This document shows, one piece after another, positions 55,515 through 64,000 of a DNA stretch of 64,000 bases; positions within the stretch are counted from its first letter, which is position 1; the number at the start of each line of letters is the position of its first letter. A program made the position numbers and the translations under genes. Below the pieces are notes generated by a model. The model did not search any database. It was not told the origin of the DNA and saw only the letters and a program-made list of their open reading frames with translations. Source of the stretch: a bacterium (GTDB lineage Bacteria > Verrucomicrobiota > Verrucomicrobiia > Limisphaerales > J093); contig JAJXZJ010000029.1 in the NCBI GenBank assembly GCA_021780105.1, positions 21,263 through 85,262 of the forward strand. The letters are read 5' to 3'.

Positions 55515-58196
55515 GTGCAAATTCAATCTTCGGTCCGGCGTGCGTGGCTCGTCGGCACGGTGTTGGTCGGATTGACTCTTCTGGTTTCACGCGTAGATGC
55601 CGCCACCACGAACGTCCGGCTGGAAACCTCCGCCCTGCGCTTCGAACTCGCGCCCGACACCGGCGCGTATCAAATCACCGACAAACGTGCCGGCGTGACG
55701 TGGCGGTCGCATCCGCAGCCGGCGCGCTTCGGCGGCGCCGTGATCAACGGACAATCCGTGACGCTGGGCCGTTGCGCTGTGGCGCGCGGCGCCGCGGGTG
55801 TCGAGGCCACCTTTCATCCGTTGCCCGACCAGCCGGAAGCCGCGTTGCGCGTCACGGTGAAAACGATCGGCGACGACACGCTGGAGTTCGCCTGGACCGC
55901 CGACGCGGGCCTCGCCGTGCAATCCGTGCGGCTGCTCGACGGGGCGCTGTGGGTGAGCGACGCGGACCGCGGTTACATCGTGGTGCCGGCGCGCGAAGGG
56001 CTGTTGATCCCGGCGGACAGCGGAATTGCGTTCGAGCACAACTTCGACACCTACGCCTACGAAGGTTGCCACATGGAAATGCTCGGCGTGGTCAAGGCCG
56101 GCGCAGCGGCGCTCATCACCTGGAGCGATCCATACGTGCTCGCCCAGGTAAAGAGCACACTGCCGGCCGGCGGCGTGACCAGGCAGGTGCTTGCGCCCTC
56201 GCTCGTGCTAAGCCACTCGGCGCGGTCTTGCCGCGTGCGCTTCCTTGGTCGCGGTGATTATGTATCCATCGGCCGCGCCTACCGTCAGGTGGCAAAACAA
56301 CGCGGTTGGCTCGCAACGTGGCCGGAGAAACTCAAGGGCGAACCGGACCGGGCCAAACTCTTCGGCGCGGTGGATTACAAGCTCTGGAGCGCGCTGGACC
56401 GGCGGATGAACGAGGACAGCACGAAGGAGGAACACGTCCAGGTCAACTGGACCTTCGATGAGGCGGCGCAGGTGGCCGAACACCTGAAGCAGGATCTGAA
56501 GCTGGACAAAGTGTTGTTCCTGATGGGCGGTTGGATTCACCGCGGCTACGACAACCAGCATCCGGACATCCTGCCGGCCGCGCCGGAATGCGGCGGCGAC
56601 GCGGCGCTCGCCGACTGTTCACGGCGGGTCCGCGCCCTCGGCTACCTTTTCGGGTTGCACGACAACTACCAGGACATCTACCGCGATTCGCCGTCGTGGA
56701 ACGAAGACCTCATCATGAAAGACCGCAACGGCAAACTGGCGGTCGGCGGCCGCTGGGCCGGCGGGCGGGCCTACGTGACCTGCTCGGAGATGGCGCTGGG
56801 GCTGGCCCAACGCCCGCAAAACCTGCCGGGCGTCCGGCGACTCACGGATGCCGACGCCTACTTCATTGACACGACTTACGCCGCCGGCTTGCAGGAATGC
56901 TTTGACCCGGAACACCCGTTGACCCGCGCCGACGATATGAAGTGGAAGCAGGCGCTCTCGGATTACGCGCGCTCGGTGTTCGGCATTTTCGGCAGCGAGG
57001 ACGGCCGCGAATGGGCCATTCCGCACAGCGATTTCTTTGAGGGCTTCACCGGCGTCAGCGGAAATTATTACCACGACGCCAATCTGCCAAACGAAGTCGG
57101 CGGCGCGGTGGTGCCATTGTTTGAAATGGTCTATCGCGATTGCATCGCGGCCTACGGCAAATACGGCTACGACCCCGCCCAGGCGGCGCGCTACGTGCTG
57201 CACCACATCGCCATCGGCCGGCCGCTGAACTACCACAGCATCCCGCCGCATTTGTATTGGAAATCCACGGCCGCGGAGCCGGTCCGGCTGGGCATCCGGC
57301 CGCGCGTGCCGGAACTCGATCAAACCGGTCCGCGCCAGTTCCTGCTCAGCGTGCAGTGGGACGTTGACCACGCCCCGCGCCAGGACTGGGACGTGTTTGT
57401 GCATTTCACCGATCCGCAAGGGAACATTCTTTTTCAGGCCGACCACGCGCCCGCCACGCCCGCCTCGCAGTGGCACATGCGCCGGATGCAGTCGCAGTTG
57501 CTCGTCGTCAACGTGCCGCCGGAGGTCAAAACCGGCTGCGACATCCGCGTCGGCTTCTACCGCAAAGGCGACCTGAGCCGCGCGCTGCTGACCGGCCAGG
57601 ACGACGGTGAGCGGCGTTACATCGTCGGCCACTTGAAGGTGAACGGGCCGGTCGTGGAACTGGAACCGGCCGCCACGCAACCCGAAACGCTCGCGGACCC
57701 CGGCGTGTTTGCGCGCGCCGATCACGGTTGGGCCAACGGCCTGCACCCACTCGACCGGTTTGTGAAGAACACCTACGAGATACTGTCGCCACTCAACGAG
57801 CTGACGGCGGAAACCACCTTGACCGAGCACGCGTTTCTGACCCCGGACCGCCAGGCGCAACGCAGCGTTTTCGGCACGGGCAAAGACGCGGTGCAAGTGA
57901 TCGTCAACTGCGGCCGCAGCGAACTCTATGGCCGCTCGGGCTTCGGCGGTGACGTGGTGTTGCCACCGTTTGGTTTCCTCATCGAAAGTCCGACGTTTGT
58001 CGCCTTCCACGCCACGGCTTGGAACGGCCGGCATTTCCGGGGGCCGGTGCTGTTCACGTTGCGCAGCCTCGACGGCAAACCGCTAAACCGCTCGCAGCGT
58101 GTCCGCGTCTTCCACGGCTTCGGCGAAGGCACATTGAAAATCGGGAAAGCGACGGTGACAACGGAGAGCGAAACCATCCTTTCACCGGGAAGCTGA
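55515..58196 (+). CDS. Secreted GH101/GH129-like (DUF5696-type) glycosidase
   Basis: 893 residues from a GTG at 55515, with a signal peptide (1-29). An N-terminal beta-supersandwich (30-250; LETSALRFELAPDTGAYQIT) precedes a TIM-barrel-like domain (about 255-590) with VDYKLWSALDRRMNE, FLMGGWIHRGYDNQHPDILP, LGYLFGLHDNYQDIYRDSP and YFIDTTYAAGLQECFD. An inserted beta domain (about 595-720; WDVDHAPRQDWDVFVHFTD) and a final barrel-associated sandwich follow. The pattern LHDNYQD and FIDTT resembles endo-alpha-GalNAcases and DUF5696 proteins. Specific activity is not established. It is the last gene of a run on this strand (52712-58196). Confidence 0.65.
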   Translation: MQIQSSVRRAWLVGTVLVGLTLLVSRVDAATTNVRLETSALRFELAPDTGAYQITDKRAGVTWRSHPQPARFGGAVINGQSVTLGRCAVARGAAGVEATFHPLPDQPEAALRVTVKTIGDDTLEFAWTADAGLAVQSVRLLDGALWVSDADRGYIVVPAREGLLIPADSGIAFEHNFDTYAYEGCHMEMLGVVKAGAAALITWSDPYVLAQVKSTLPAGGVTRQVLAPSLVLSHSARSCRVRFLGRGDYVSIGRAYRQVAKQRGWLATWPEKLKGEPDRAKLFGAVDYKLWSALDRRMNEDSTKEEHVQVNWTFDEAAQVAEHLKQDLKLDKVLFLMGGWIHRGYDNQHPDILPAAPECGGDAALADCSRRVRALGYLFGLHDNYQDIYRDSPSWNEDLIMKDRNGKLAVGGRWAGGRAYVTCSEMALGLAQRPQNLPGVRRLTDADAYFIDTTYAAGLQECFDPEHPLTRADDMKWKQALSDYARSVFGIFGSEDGREWAIPHSDFFEGFTGVSGNYYHDANLPNEVGGAVVPLFEMVYRDCIAAYGKYGYDPAQAARYVLHHIAIGRPLNYHSIPPHLYWKSTAAEPVRLGIRPRVPELDQTGPRQFLLSVQWDVDHAPRQDWDVFVHFTDPQGNILFQADHAPATPASQWHMRRMQSQLLVVNVPPEVKTGCDIRVGFYRKGDLSRALLTGQDDGERRYIVGHLKVNGPVVELEPAATQPETLADPGVFARADHGWANGLHPLDRFVKNTYEILSPLNELTAETTLTEHAFLTPDRQAQRSVFGTGKDAVQVIVNCGRSELYGRSGFGGDVVLPPFGFLIESPTFVAFHATAWNGRHFRGPVLFTLRSLDGKPLNRSQRVRVFHGFGEGTLKIGKATVTTESETILSPGS

Positions 58197-58271
58197 ATTC
58201 CGGGACAGACGGCGGTAAGGCTCGTCACGCGCCAGCCGCCGCGCGGCGGCCCGGTGGATTTTGCACCGGCC

Positions 58272-58769
58272 TCACTTCCGGGTTTCCGGGGTCCGCGCGC
58301 GGATCTTTTGCAGCAACATCCGCCGGGCTTCGACGCGCAGCCGGGCGTTCTCATGGCGCCGCAGTTCGTCGGACGTTTCCGGCTGCAAGGGCGGGATCGG
58401 CGTGGGCCGCTTGTTCGCGTCAATGCCCACAAGGGTCAAATACGCCGTCGTCGCCCGCGCGGTTTCGCCGGTGTGCGGGTTCTCCTTGGTCACCAGGACG
58501 CCAACTTCCATCGAGGTGTAGCCCACGTGGTTGACGGACGCCTTGAGCACGACGTGCTCGCCAATATAGATCGGCGCGAGGAACGAAATCTGGTCAATGC
58601 CCACCGTGACGACCTCGTGCCCGCAATGCCGCTGCGCGACCATCCCGGCCACCATGTCAATCAGCGACAGGATTTCGCCGCCGAACGCGATGCCCGCCGG
58701 GTTGGCCTGATGCGGCATGACGAGGTGACGGCTTTCGACCTGGCTTTCCCGCGGTGTCTTCTTGTTCAT
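58272..58769 (-). CDS. Acyl-CoA thioesterase, hotdog fold
   Basis: 165 residues from the ATG at 58769 (MNKKTPRESQVESRHLVMPH). QANPAGIAFGGEILSLIDMV contains the hotdog active-site block with the catalytic Asp. VGIDQISFLAPIYIGEHVVL and MEVGVLVTKENPHTGE complete the YciA/acyl-CoA hydrolase signature. It hydrolyses acyl-CoA to free acid and CoA. An upstream start at 58847 adds 26 residues unlike the family. It converges with the GH101-like gene; the 16-base palindrome GCCGCCGCGCGGCGGC lies between them at 58235-58250. Confidence 0.93.
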   Translation of the reverse strand: MNKKTPRESQVESRHLVMPHQANPAGIAFGGEILSLIDMVAGMVAQRHCGHEVVTVGIDQISFLAPIYIGEHVVLKASVNHVGYTSMEVGVLVTKENPHTGETARATTAYLTLVGIDANKRPTPIPPLQPETSDELRRHENARLRVEARRMLLQKIRARTPETRK

Positions 58770-58850
58770 CACTCGGTGTGTGGAGTTGGCGACGATAAAC
58801 CGCCCTGCCGCCGGCGGCCCGCAGACACGACCATCAGCAGGCAACAAGGA

Positions 58851-58927
58851 TGGTCGGGACGGTGAGATTTGAACTCACGACCTTCTGAACCCCATTCAGA
58901 CGCGCTACCAAGCTACGCTACGTCCCG
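58851..58927 (-). tRNA. tRNA-Pro (anticodon GGG)
   Basis: On the minus strand the acceptor CGGGACG (from 58927) pairs with CGTCCCG, followed by discriminator A and encoded CCA (58851-58853). The D arm is GCG...CGC. The anticodon stem TCTGA/TCAGA closes ATGGGGT with anticodon GGG. The T arm is GTGAG-TTCAAAT-CTCAC. Length is 77 nt with CCA. Confidence 0.96.
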
Positions 58928-59288
58928 GCCATGCGCCCGGCGCGAAACCGGGCGTGGTCGCATCCTATCCCGTGTGCGCCTGATTTCAACACTTTTCCCG
59001 GACCACGCCATTCGTTGTCAGCCGGCGGAGAATGCCCGCTCACCAGCGGCTCCAGGCATGGCACCGGAGCTGCGATCCGGCGAACACCTGAGTGCAGGCA
59101 GCCGGAGCAACGCGCGATTGGCGCGGCAATCTGCTTCAGTTGGTTTCACGACCGGGACGAAGCTTTCGGCGGCAAACGTCTTTGCACGTTGCCGCGCTCC
59201 CGGTTCAAAGGTAGCATTGAGCATGACTAATTTACGGGATTGGTTTTCCACCAGTTGCCATCTGCGGAAGACCGTCAATCCTGTCACG
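58928..59288. other. Upstream region of tRNA-Pro and the desaturase gene
   Basis: 361 bases. It must hold the tRNA promoter (minus strand) and the desaturase promoter (plus strand). The desaturase frame stays open through most of it, but those residues show no family similarity. No further feature seen. Confidence 0.4.
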
Positions 59289-60332
59289 ATGGATTCGCAT
59301 CTGGCGCCGCGTGAAGGCGCACCCGCCACCCCGGCATGGAGGCAAATCGTGGCCCGCTACCAGCAGGCCTCGGCCGGCCGGGCCATGTGGCAACTCGGCA
59401 ACACCCTGGTTCCTTACGTGGCGCTCTGGTGTTTGATGTATTGGAGTCTGGCGTTGTCCTGGTGGCTGGCGTTGCCCCTGGCGATCCTCGCCGGCGCGTT
59501 CCTCGTGCGGACGTTCATCATCTTCCATGACTGCGGGCACGGGTCGTTTTTCCAGTCGGCGGCCGCAAACCATGTCGTGGGGACCATCACCGGCGTGCTC
59601 ACGTTCACGCCGTTCTATCATTGGCGCTGGGAACACGCCCTGCATCACGCCACGGCGGGCGATCTGGACCGGCGCGGCACGGGCGACGTGTGGACGCTGA
59701 CCGTGCAGGAGTATCTGGAGGCGTCACGCTGGAAGCGCTGCGCGTATCGGCTGGCGCGCAATCCGGCGGTGCTGTTCGGGCTGGCGCCGTTGTTCCTTTT
59801 TTTGATCAAACAGCGGGTGCCCTCGCTCAAGGCGCCGGCGCGCGAGCGTTACTCGGTTTATGGGACGAATCTCGGAGTCGGGGCCTTGGCGGCGGGCCTG
59901 ATCTGGATTTTTGGTCTCGAGGCCTACCTGACCCTTCAACTGATCGTGCTGATGACGGCCGGGTCGGCGGGCGTGTGGTTGTTTTACGTGCAACATCAGT
60001 TCGAGGGCGTGTATTGGGAACGGAGCAACGAATGGGATTACGCCACCGCCGCGTTGAAGGGCAGTTCCTTCTACAAACTGCCCAAGGTGCTCCAATGGTT
60101 CTCGGGCAACATCGGCTTCCATCACATCCATCACCTCAGCCCGCGGATTCCGAATTACCACCTGGAAAAATGCCAGCGCGCCGAGCCGCTGTTTCAAACC
60201 GTGCCGCCCGTCACGCTGTTCGCCAGCTTCAAGTCCTTCACCTACCGGCTCTGGGATGAGCAACGGTGCAGGCTGGTCGGCTACCGCCACCTGAAGGAGG
60301 TCCGCCGGCAAACCCAAACCGCGCGCTGCTGA
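59289..60332 (+). CDS. Membrane fatty acid desaturase
   Basis: 347 residues from the ATG at 59289; an in-frame ATG at 59223 would add 22 residues. It has four to six membrane helices and the three His clusters of acyl-lipid desaturases: HDCGHGSFF, HALHHATAGD and HHIHHLSPRIP. WEHALHHATAGDLDRRGTGDV and FYVQHQFEGVYWE are typical of DesA/omega-6-type enzymes. It introduces a double bond into membrane acyl chains with a di-iron centre and an electron donor. It stands alone after tRNA-Pro. Confidence 0.92.
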   Translation: MDSHLAPREGAPATPAWRQIVARYQQASAGRAMWQLGNTLVPYVALWCLMYWSLALSWWLALPLAILAGAFLVRTFIIFHDCGHGSFFQSAAANHVVGTITGVLTFTPFYHWRWEHALHHATAGDLDRRGTGDVWTLTVQEYLEASRWKRCAYRLARNPAVLFGLAPLFLFLIKQRVPSLKAPARERYSVYGTNLGVGALAAGLIWIFGLEAYLTLQLIVLMTAGSAGVWLFYVQHQFEGVYWERSNEWDYATAALKGSSFYKLPKVLQWFSGNIGFHHIHHLSPRIPNYHLEKCQRAEPLFQTVPPVTLFASFKSFTYRLWDEQRCRLVGYRHLKEVRRQTQTARC

Positions 60333-60896
60333 CCGGAAAGGATTGGCAGCGGCTGCCCGGCCCGCTTTGTGGTTCCCTCCGTGTGAACCGCAACGAACCA
60401 ACATGAACCCGCCCCACACACAAAATCGCGGATGGGCCCCCTGCGCATCTTTGACCTGACGCTCGGTCACGGTTCGCGGCCCGATGCTTCCGGTCGAATA
60501 GGGTGATTCCTGGCCTCGGAACGCCGGTTTCATTCCGCGCAACGCCGTTGGGGTGGCTTGAACCTTGGCCTCGCCGGCCTTGGTCCGCGTGGATTGACGG
60601 AGGCCATGGCAAGCGCCGGCGGCGGAACGCCCCGTTGGCGGGGACTGAGCGCGCGGCGTCGCCGCCTGGATCGCCCGGCATTTTTCGTCGAATTGGGCTT
60701 GCGTTGCGTGAGTTCGGCAGCGCGGAGGGGGGCTGAACGGGGGGTTTTCACGACGTTGGCGATTAGCCATCTTGTCAAATCCGCTTGACTCGACTCAACA
60801 TTTCCAATAGTTGCGAGCAGTATCGAGCCGGTTTTCAAAAAACCGGAAGAAGGCGCCGCGTTCCTTTTCGGGCGCGGCCAACTGAAATTGAACACT
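60333..60896. other. Long leader region before the pyrophosphatase gene
   Basis: 564 bases. Open frames cross it on both strands but none looks real. Small GC-rich hairpins occur, for example CCCCG-TTGG-CGGGG near 60633. TTGACT and TAGTTG, 17 bases apart near 60790-60815, are a weak promoter candidate for hppA. Confidence 0.4.
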
Positions 60897-63347
60897 ATGT
60901 TGCGACGAAACCCGTATCTACTCCGGTTAATGCCCCTTGCTGCCCTGACCTTGTGCGCCGCCGGCGCGCTGGCCGGCGAGGCTGACATCAAAATCCCCGA
61001 CCTGACGGCGGTCAAATTCGACGGGCTGGGAGGCATCAGCGGCCTGACGCTGATGTATCTCGGCATCGTGATGTGTTTCATTGGCGCCATTTTCGGCCTG
61101 ATTCAATACAAACAGACCAAGGCGCTCCCGGTCCACGAGTGCATGAGCAATGTCTCGAACACCATCTGGGAGACCTGCAAGACTTACCTGTTTCAGCAGG
61201 GCAAGTTTCTTGCCATCCTGTGGGTGCTCATCGCCCTGTGCATTCTGTATTACTTCATAGGTTTGGAAGGCAAGGGCATCGGCGAGGTGGTGTTGATTCT
61301 GGCCTGCTCGGTGCTTGGCATTCTCGGCAGCTACGGCGTGGCGTGGTTCGGCATCCGCATCAACACGGTCTCCAACTCGCGCACGTCGTTTTCCGCGCTG
61401 AAAGGCAATCCGCTGGCCACGCTGGGCATCCCGCTGCGTTCCGGCATGAGCGTGGGGCTGTTGCTGGTGTGCGTGGAGTTGTTCTTCATGATCTGCATTC
61501 TGGTCTTCCTGAAGGATCTCGCCGGCCCGTGCTTCATCGGGTTCGCCATCGGTGAATCGCTCGGCGCCTCCGCCCTCCGCATCTGCGGCGGCATCTTCAC
61601 GAAGATCGCCGACATCGGCTCCGACCTCATGAAGATCGTGTTCAAGCTGCCGGAAGACGATCCGAAGAACCCCGGCGTGATCGCCGACTGCACCGGCGAC
61701 AACGCGGGCGACTCCGTGGGACCGACGGCGGACGGCTTCGAGACCTACGGTGTCACCGGCGTGGCGCTGGTGGCGTTCCTGGCGCTGGCGCTGGCCAAGA
61801 GCGAGGCGATCTGCGCCACGCTCATCATCTGGCTGTTCACGATGCGCGCGTTGATGATCGTGACCTCGCTGGTTTCCTACTTTGTCAACCAGGCGATCAG
61901 CCAGGCAAAATACGGCAATAAGAAAGACTTCGATTTCGAGGCGCCCCTGACCCATCTGGTGTGGATCACGTCGTTCGTGTCCATCCTCATCACGTTTGGC
62001 GCCAGCTATCTTCTGCTCGCCCATCAAAGCGTTGATGCCGCCACCAAGCTGGACCCGAATCTTTGGTGGGTCATTTCCGCCATCATTTCCTGCGGCACGG
62101 TGGCCGGCGCGCTGATTCCGGAATTCACCAAGATCTTCGTCAGCACCAATTCGCGGCATGTGCGCGAAGTGACCAACTGCTCCAAGCACGGCGGCGCTTC
62201 GTTGAACATCCTGTCCGGCTTCGTCGCGGGCAACTTCTCCGCGTTCTGGATGGGTTTGATCATTCTGCTGCTGATGTTTCTGAGCGTCATGCTGGCCACC
62301 TACCAAGGCTCGCCGATCATCGCCCTCATGCCGGATGTCTTCAAGTTCGCCGCACCCATCTTCGCCTTCGGCCTGGTCGCCTTCGGCTTCCTGGGCATGG
62401 GGCCGGTGACGATCGCCGTGGACAGCTACGGCCCGGTCACGGACAACGCGCAATCGGTCTATGAACTGAGCCAGATTGAGGCGCGCAAGGGCATCAAGGA
62501 AGACATCAAGAAGAACTTCGGCTTCGACGCCGACTTTGAAAACGCCAAGTATCAACTGGAAAAGGGCGACGGCGCCGGCAACACCTTCAAGGCCACCGCC
62601 AAGCCGGTGCTCATCGGCACCGCCGTCGTCGGCGCGACGACGATGGTATTCGGCATCATCATCCTGCTCCAGAATCTGTTCGGCGACGTGATCAGCCACC
62701 TGAGCCTCGTCCAGCCGGAAATCATCCTCGGCCTGATCATGGGCGGCGCGGTCATTTACTGGTTCACCGGCGCATCCTGCCAGGCGGTCGTCACCGGCGC
62801 CTACCGGGCGGTCGTTTACATCAAGGAGCACATGAAGCTCGACGCCACCACGGCCTCCGAGAAGGACAGCAAGGAAGTCGTCCGCATCTGCACCGTGTAT
62901 GCGCAGAAGGGCATGTGGAACATCTTCATCGTCATCTTCTGCATGACGCTGGCGCTGGCGTTTTTCAACTCCTACTTCTTCATCGGCTACCTGATCGCCA
63001 TCGCGTTCTTCGGCCTCTTCCAGGCCATCTTCATGGCCAATGCCGGCGGCGCGTGGGACAACGCCAAGAAAATCGTCGAAGTGGACCTCCGCCAGAAGGG
63101 CACTGACCTGCACGCCGCCACCGTGGTCGGCGACACCGTGGGTGATCCGTTCAAGGACACGTCCTCCGTGGCGATGAACCCGGTGATCAAGTTCACCACG
63201 CTGTTCGGCCTGCTCGCGACGGAGATCGCCGTGACGATGCAAGCGAATCACGCCACGGCGAAGGTCGCCATCGGCGCGGTCTTCTTCGTGGTCGCGCTGA
63301 TCTTCGTCTATCGCTCGTTCTACAGCATGCGGATTCCGGAGAACTGA
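60897..63347 (+). CDS. hppA: Membrane-bound proton/sodium-pumping pyrophosphatase
   Basis: 816 residues with about 16 membrane segments, the size of mPPases. It couples hydrolysis of pyrophosphate to H+ or Na+ export. PPi/Mg ligands are visible: PEDDPKNPGVIADCTGDNAG, DSVGPTADGFETYG, SYGPVTDNAQSV, GGAWDNAKK and GDTVGDPFKDTSS. The site that decides K+ dependence reads GNTFKA, with Lys, which in this family indicates K+-independence. The usual DVGADLVGKVE block is changed to DIGSDLMKIVF. There is a signal-peptide-like N-terminus (1-26). It ends with a strong terminator. Start ATG 60897; TTG 60888 is unlikely. Confidence 0.95.
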   Translation: MLRRNPYLLRLMPLAALTLCAAGALAGEADIKIPDLTAVKFDGLGGISGLTLMYLGIVMCFIGAIFGLIQYKQTKALPVHECMSNVSNTIWETCKTYLFQQGKFLAILWVLIALCILYYFIGLEGKGIGEVVLILACSVLGILGSYGVAWFGIRINTVSNSRTSFSALKGNPLATLGIPLRSGMSVGLLLVCVELFFMICILVFLKDLAGPCFIGFAIGESLGASALRICGGIFTKIADIGSDLMKIVFKLPEDDPKNPGVIADCTGDNAGDSVGPTADGFETYGVTGVALVAFLALALAKSEAICATLIIWLFTMRALMIVTSLVSYFVNQAISQAKYGNKKDFDFEAPLTHLVWITSFVSILITFGASYLLLAHQSVDAATKLDPNLWWVISAIISCGTVAGALIPEFTKIFVSTNSRHVREVTNCSKHGGASLNILSGFVAGNFSAFWMGLIILLLMFLSVMLATYQGSPIIALMPDVFKFAAPIFAFGLVAFGFLGMGPVTIAVDSYGPVTDNAQSVYELSQIEARKGIKEDIKKNFGFDADFENAKYQLEKGDGAGNTFKATAKPVLIGTAVVGATTMVFGIIILLQNLFGDVISHLSLVQPEIILGLIMGGAVIYWFTGASCQAVVTGAYRAVVYIKEHMKLDATTASEKDSKEVVRICTVYAQKGMWNIFIVIFCMTLALAFFNSYFFIGYLIAIAFFGLFQAIFMANAGGAWDNAKKIVEVDLRQKGTDLHAATVVGDTVGDPFKDTSSVAMNPVIKFTTLFGLLATEIAVTMQANHATAKVAIGAVFFVVALIFVYRSFYSMRIPEN

Positions 63348-63375
63348 GCACCGCCTGATTTATTTTGACGCACGA

Positions 63376-63403
63376 CGGGCCGGAGCCATCCGGCCCGTTT
63401 TTT
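63376..63403 (+). terminator. Rho-independent terminator of hppA
   Basis: A perfect 9-bp stem CGGGCCGGA/TCCGGCCCG with loop GCCA is followed by six T. It begins 29 bases after the hppA stop. Confidence 0.92.
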
Positions 63404-63596
63404 GTGGCCTTGATTGTTGCCGACCCCGCTCAACGACTGGCCCCGATGCCGCGGCGTCTGGGCCGTCTGATTTTGAAACGCCTTCAAATCCCCCACGCGC
63501 GCCAGCGGCGCCGTCCAGCCGCAGGGCTGATGGCGTTCGTCGCAACGCAGCGCGATGGCGTCCGTTTCCAACAGGCCCGAAAGAACACTGCTCTTG

Positions 63597-63892
63597 TCAA
63601 ACACGTTCTGCCCAATCCACACACAACAATTTCGCCTGCTCCAAAACCGTTTGCGTGGCCTTCTCCTGTTTGTCCGGCGGGTAGCCGTATTTGCGGAGAA
63701 TGCGGCGGACGAGAACGCGGATTTGCGCTTGGGCAGATTCGCGGAGCGTCCAGTCAATCGTCACGCTCTTGCGGACGTGGGAAACCAGTTCTCTCGCGAT
63801 GTCTTTCAGTGTTGGTTCGCCAAGCACTTTCACCGCGCTGTCGTTCACTTCCAACGCATCGTAAAATGCCACTTGGCCTTGCCTCGATTTGG
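63597..63892 (-). pseudogene. hsdR: C-terminal remnant of a type I restriction endonuclease R subunit
   Basis: The minus strand reads [39 protein letters not shown], then [20 protein letters not shown] and [18 protein letters not shown]. This is the helical C-terminus of HsdR (EcoR124-like), with a natural stop. The homology begins abruptly near 63880; upstream sequence is the end of an insertion sequence. The motor and nuclease domains are missing, and no hsdM or hsdS is present in the window, so this is a truncated, inactive gene. Confidence 0.88.
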
Positions 63893-64000
63893 TGGACAAG
63901 TGTTGGGTGATTGTGTGAGCTAAACGCACGACGCACCATGAACAGTGAAAACCAAGCACGACGCAAATACAAACGATACGACGAAGCCTTCAAACGGAAG
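63893..64000 (+). mobile_element. Left end of an insertion sequence (probably IS3 family)
   Basis: The hsdR homology stops near 63890, where a new segment starts (TGGACAAGTG). It leads after 45 bases to a transposase start at 63938. The boundary is judged from the loss of hsdR similarity; the right end is outside the window, so terminal repeats cannot be compared. Confidence 0.55.
63938..64000 (+). CDS. IS3-like transposase OrfA, N-terminal 21 residues
   Basis: From ATG at 63938 the frame reads [18 protein letters not shown] and then KRK at the edge. The basic K-R-Y-x-x-x-F-K-R-K pattern is the start of the helix-turn-helix domain of IS3-family OrfA (usual form K-R-Y-S-x-E-F-K). Only 21 codons are seen, so the family is probable, not certain. 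Transcription would run out of the window. Confidence 0.55.
   Translation, partial: MNSENQARRKYKRYDEAFKRK

Noticed and set aside
58235..58250. GCCGCCGCGCGGCGGC palindrome as a terminator
   Set aside because: It has no loop worth the name and no T-tract; simply a self-complementary GC stretch between convergent genes.
60927..63251. 774-codon minus-strand open frame
   Set aside because: Antisense to hppA; Asp/His/Gln-rich low-complexity translation with no family match.
63320..63757. 145-codon minus frame over the hppA terminator and hsdR tail
   Set aside because: Overlaps the terminator and the hsdR remnant in another frame; no similarity of its own.

Overview
The window looks like a chromosomal segment of a high-GC, Gram-negative heterotroph, most likely a Verrucomicrobiota member (Limisphaerales/Pedosphaera-like). 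This is inferred from the mix of very large secreted glycosidases, YXWGXW-repeat proteins, a divergent membrane pyrophosphatase, an LA_2272-type surface-repeat protein and signal-peptide-bearing fusion proteins. No rRNA or species-level marker is present. Few starts have an obvious Shine-Dalgarno sequence (clear ones precede the genes starting at 666, 2257, 15633 and 41387), so several start calls rest on family alignment.

Layout. 1-2257: two minus-strand secreted glycoside hydrolases (a GH71/99-like protein running off the left edge, and GH39). 2258-3055: a gene-poor gap with tRNA-Thr(CGU). 3056-13160: a transglutaminase/esterase fusion, an ABC-F ATPase, a GH2 beta-mannosidase, then translation and RNA genes (prfC, infA, an RRM protein with its own terminator). 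13506-18608: an unusual LolA-like/subtilase fusion diverging from a YtrA-type GntR regulator, ABC ATPase and permease operon with a visible operator. 18644-25683: a 1225-residue ankyrin/SLBB protein, a REP-like hairpin pair, and an OmpR-type two-component pair carrying heptanucleotide repeats. 25776-31723: two large secreted glycosidase-like proteins (GH38-like, GH106-like) in tandem. 31817-34931: a DUF2007-like protein, a carB remnant, a ZIP transporter and a URO-D-family protein. 35037-40612: a signalling cluster with a lone receiver, a frameshifted MASE1-GAF-PAS-PAS hybrid kinase and a second hybrid kinase with a degraded ATP site. 40707-47661: a tripartite MacAB/TolC-like efflux operon read from high to low coordinates, followed by two YXWGXW proteins. 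47973-55409: a surface-repeat protein, a GT9 glycosyltransferase, an Ala/Pro-rich lipoprotein, a lytic transglycosylase, YebC, a large membrane protein and an Old Yellow Enzyme. 55515-63347: a GH101/129-like protein, an acyl-CoA thioesterase, tRNA-Pro(GGG), a fatty acid desaturase and an H+/Na+-pumping pyrophosphatase. The right edge holds an hsdR tail cut by the start of an insertion sequence.

How it works together. Six secreted glycosidase-like enzymes in 64 kb suggest degradation of complex heteropolysaccharides (mannose, xylose, rhamnose or amino-sugar linkages). They are scattered and come without SusC/D genes, so this is not a classical PUL. The rest is envelope maintenance, efflux, signalling and housekeeping. 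I see no CRISPR array, prophage or complete defence system. The most unusual items are the frameshifted MASE1 kinase, the heptad repeats at the RR/HK junction, the subtilase fusion with altered active-site motifs, the ankyrin/SLBB protein, and two gene remnants (carB, hsdR) recording past rearrangement.
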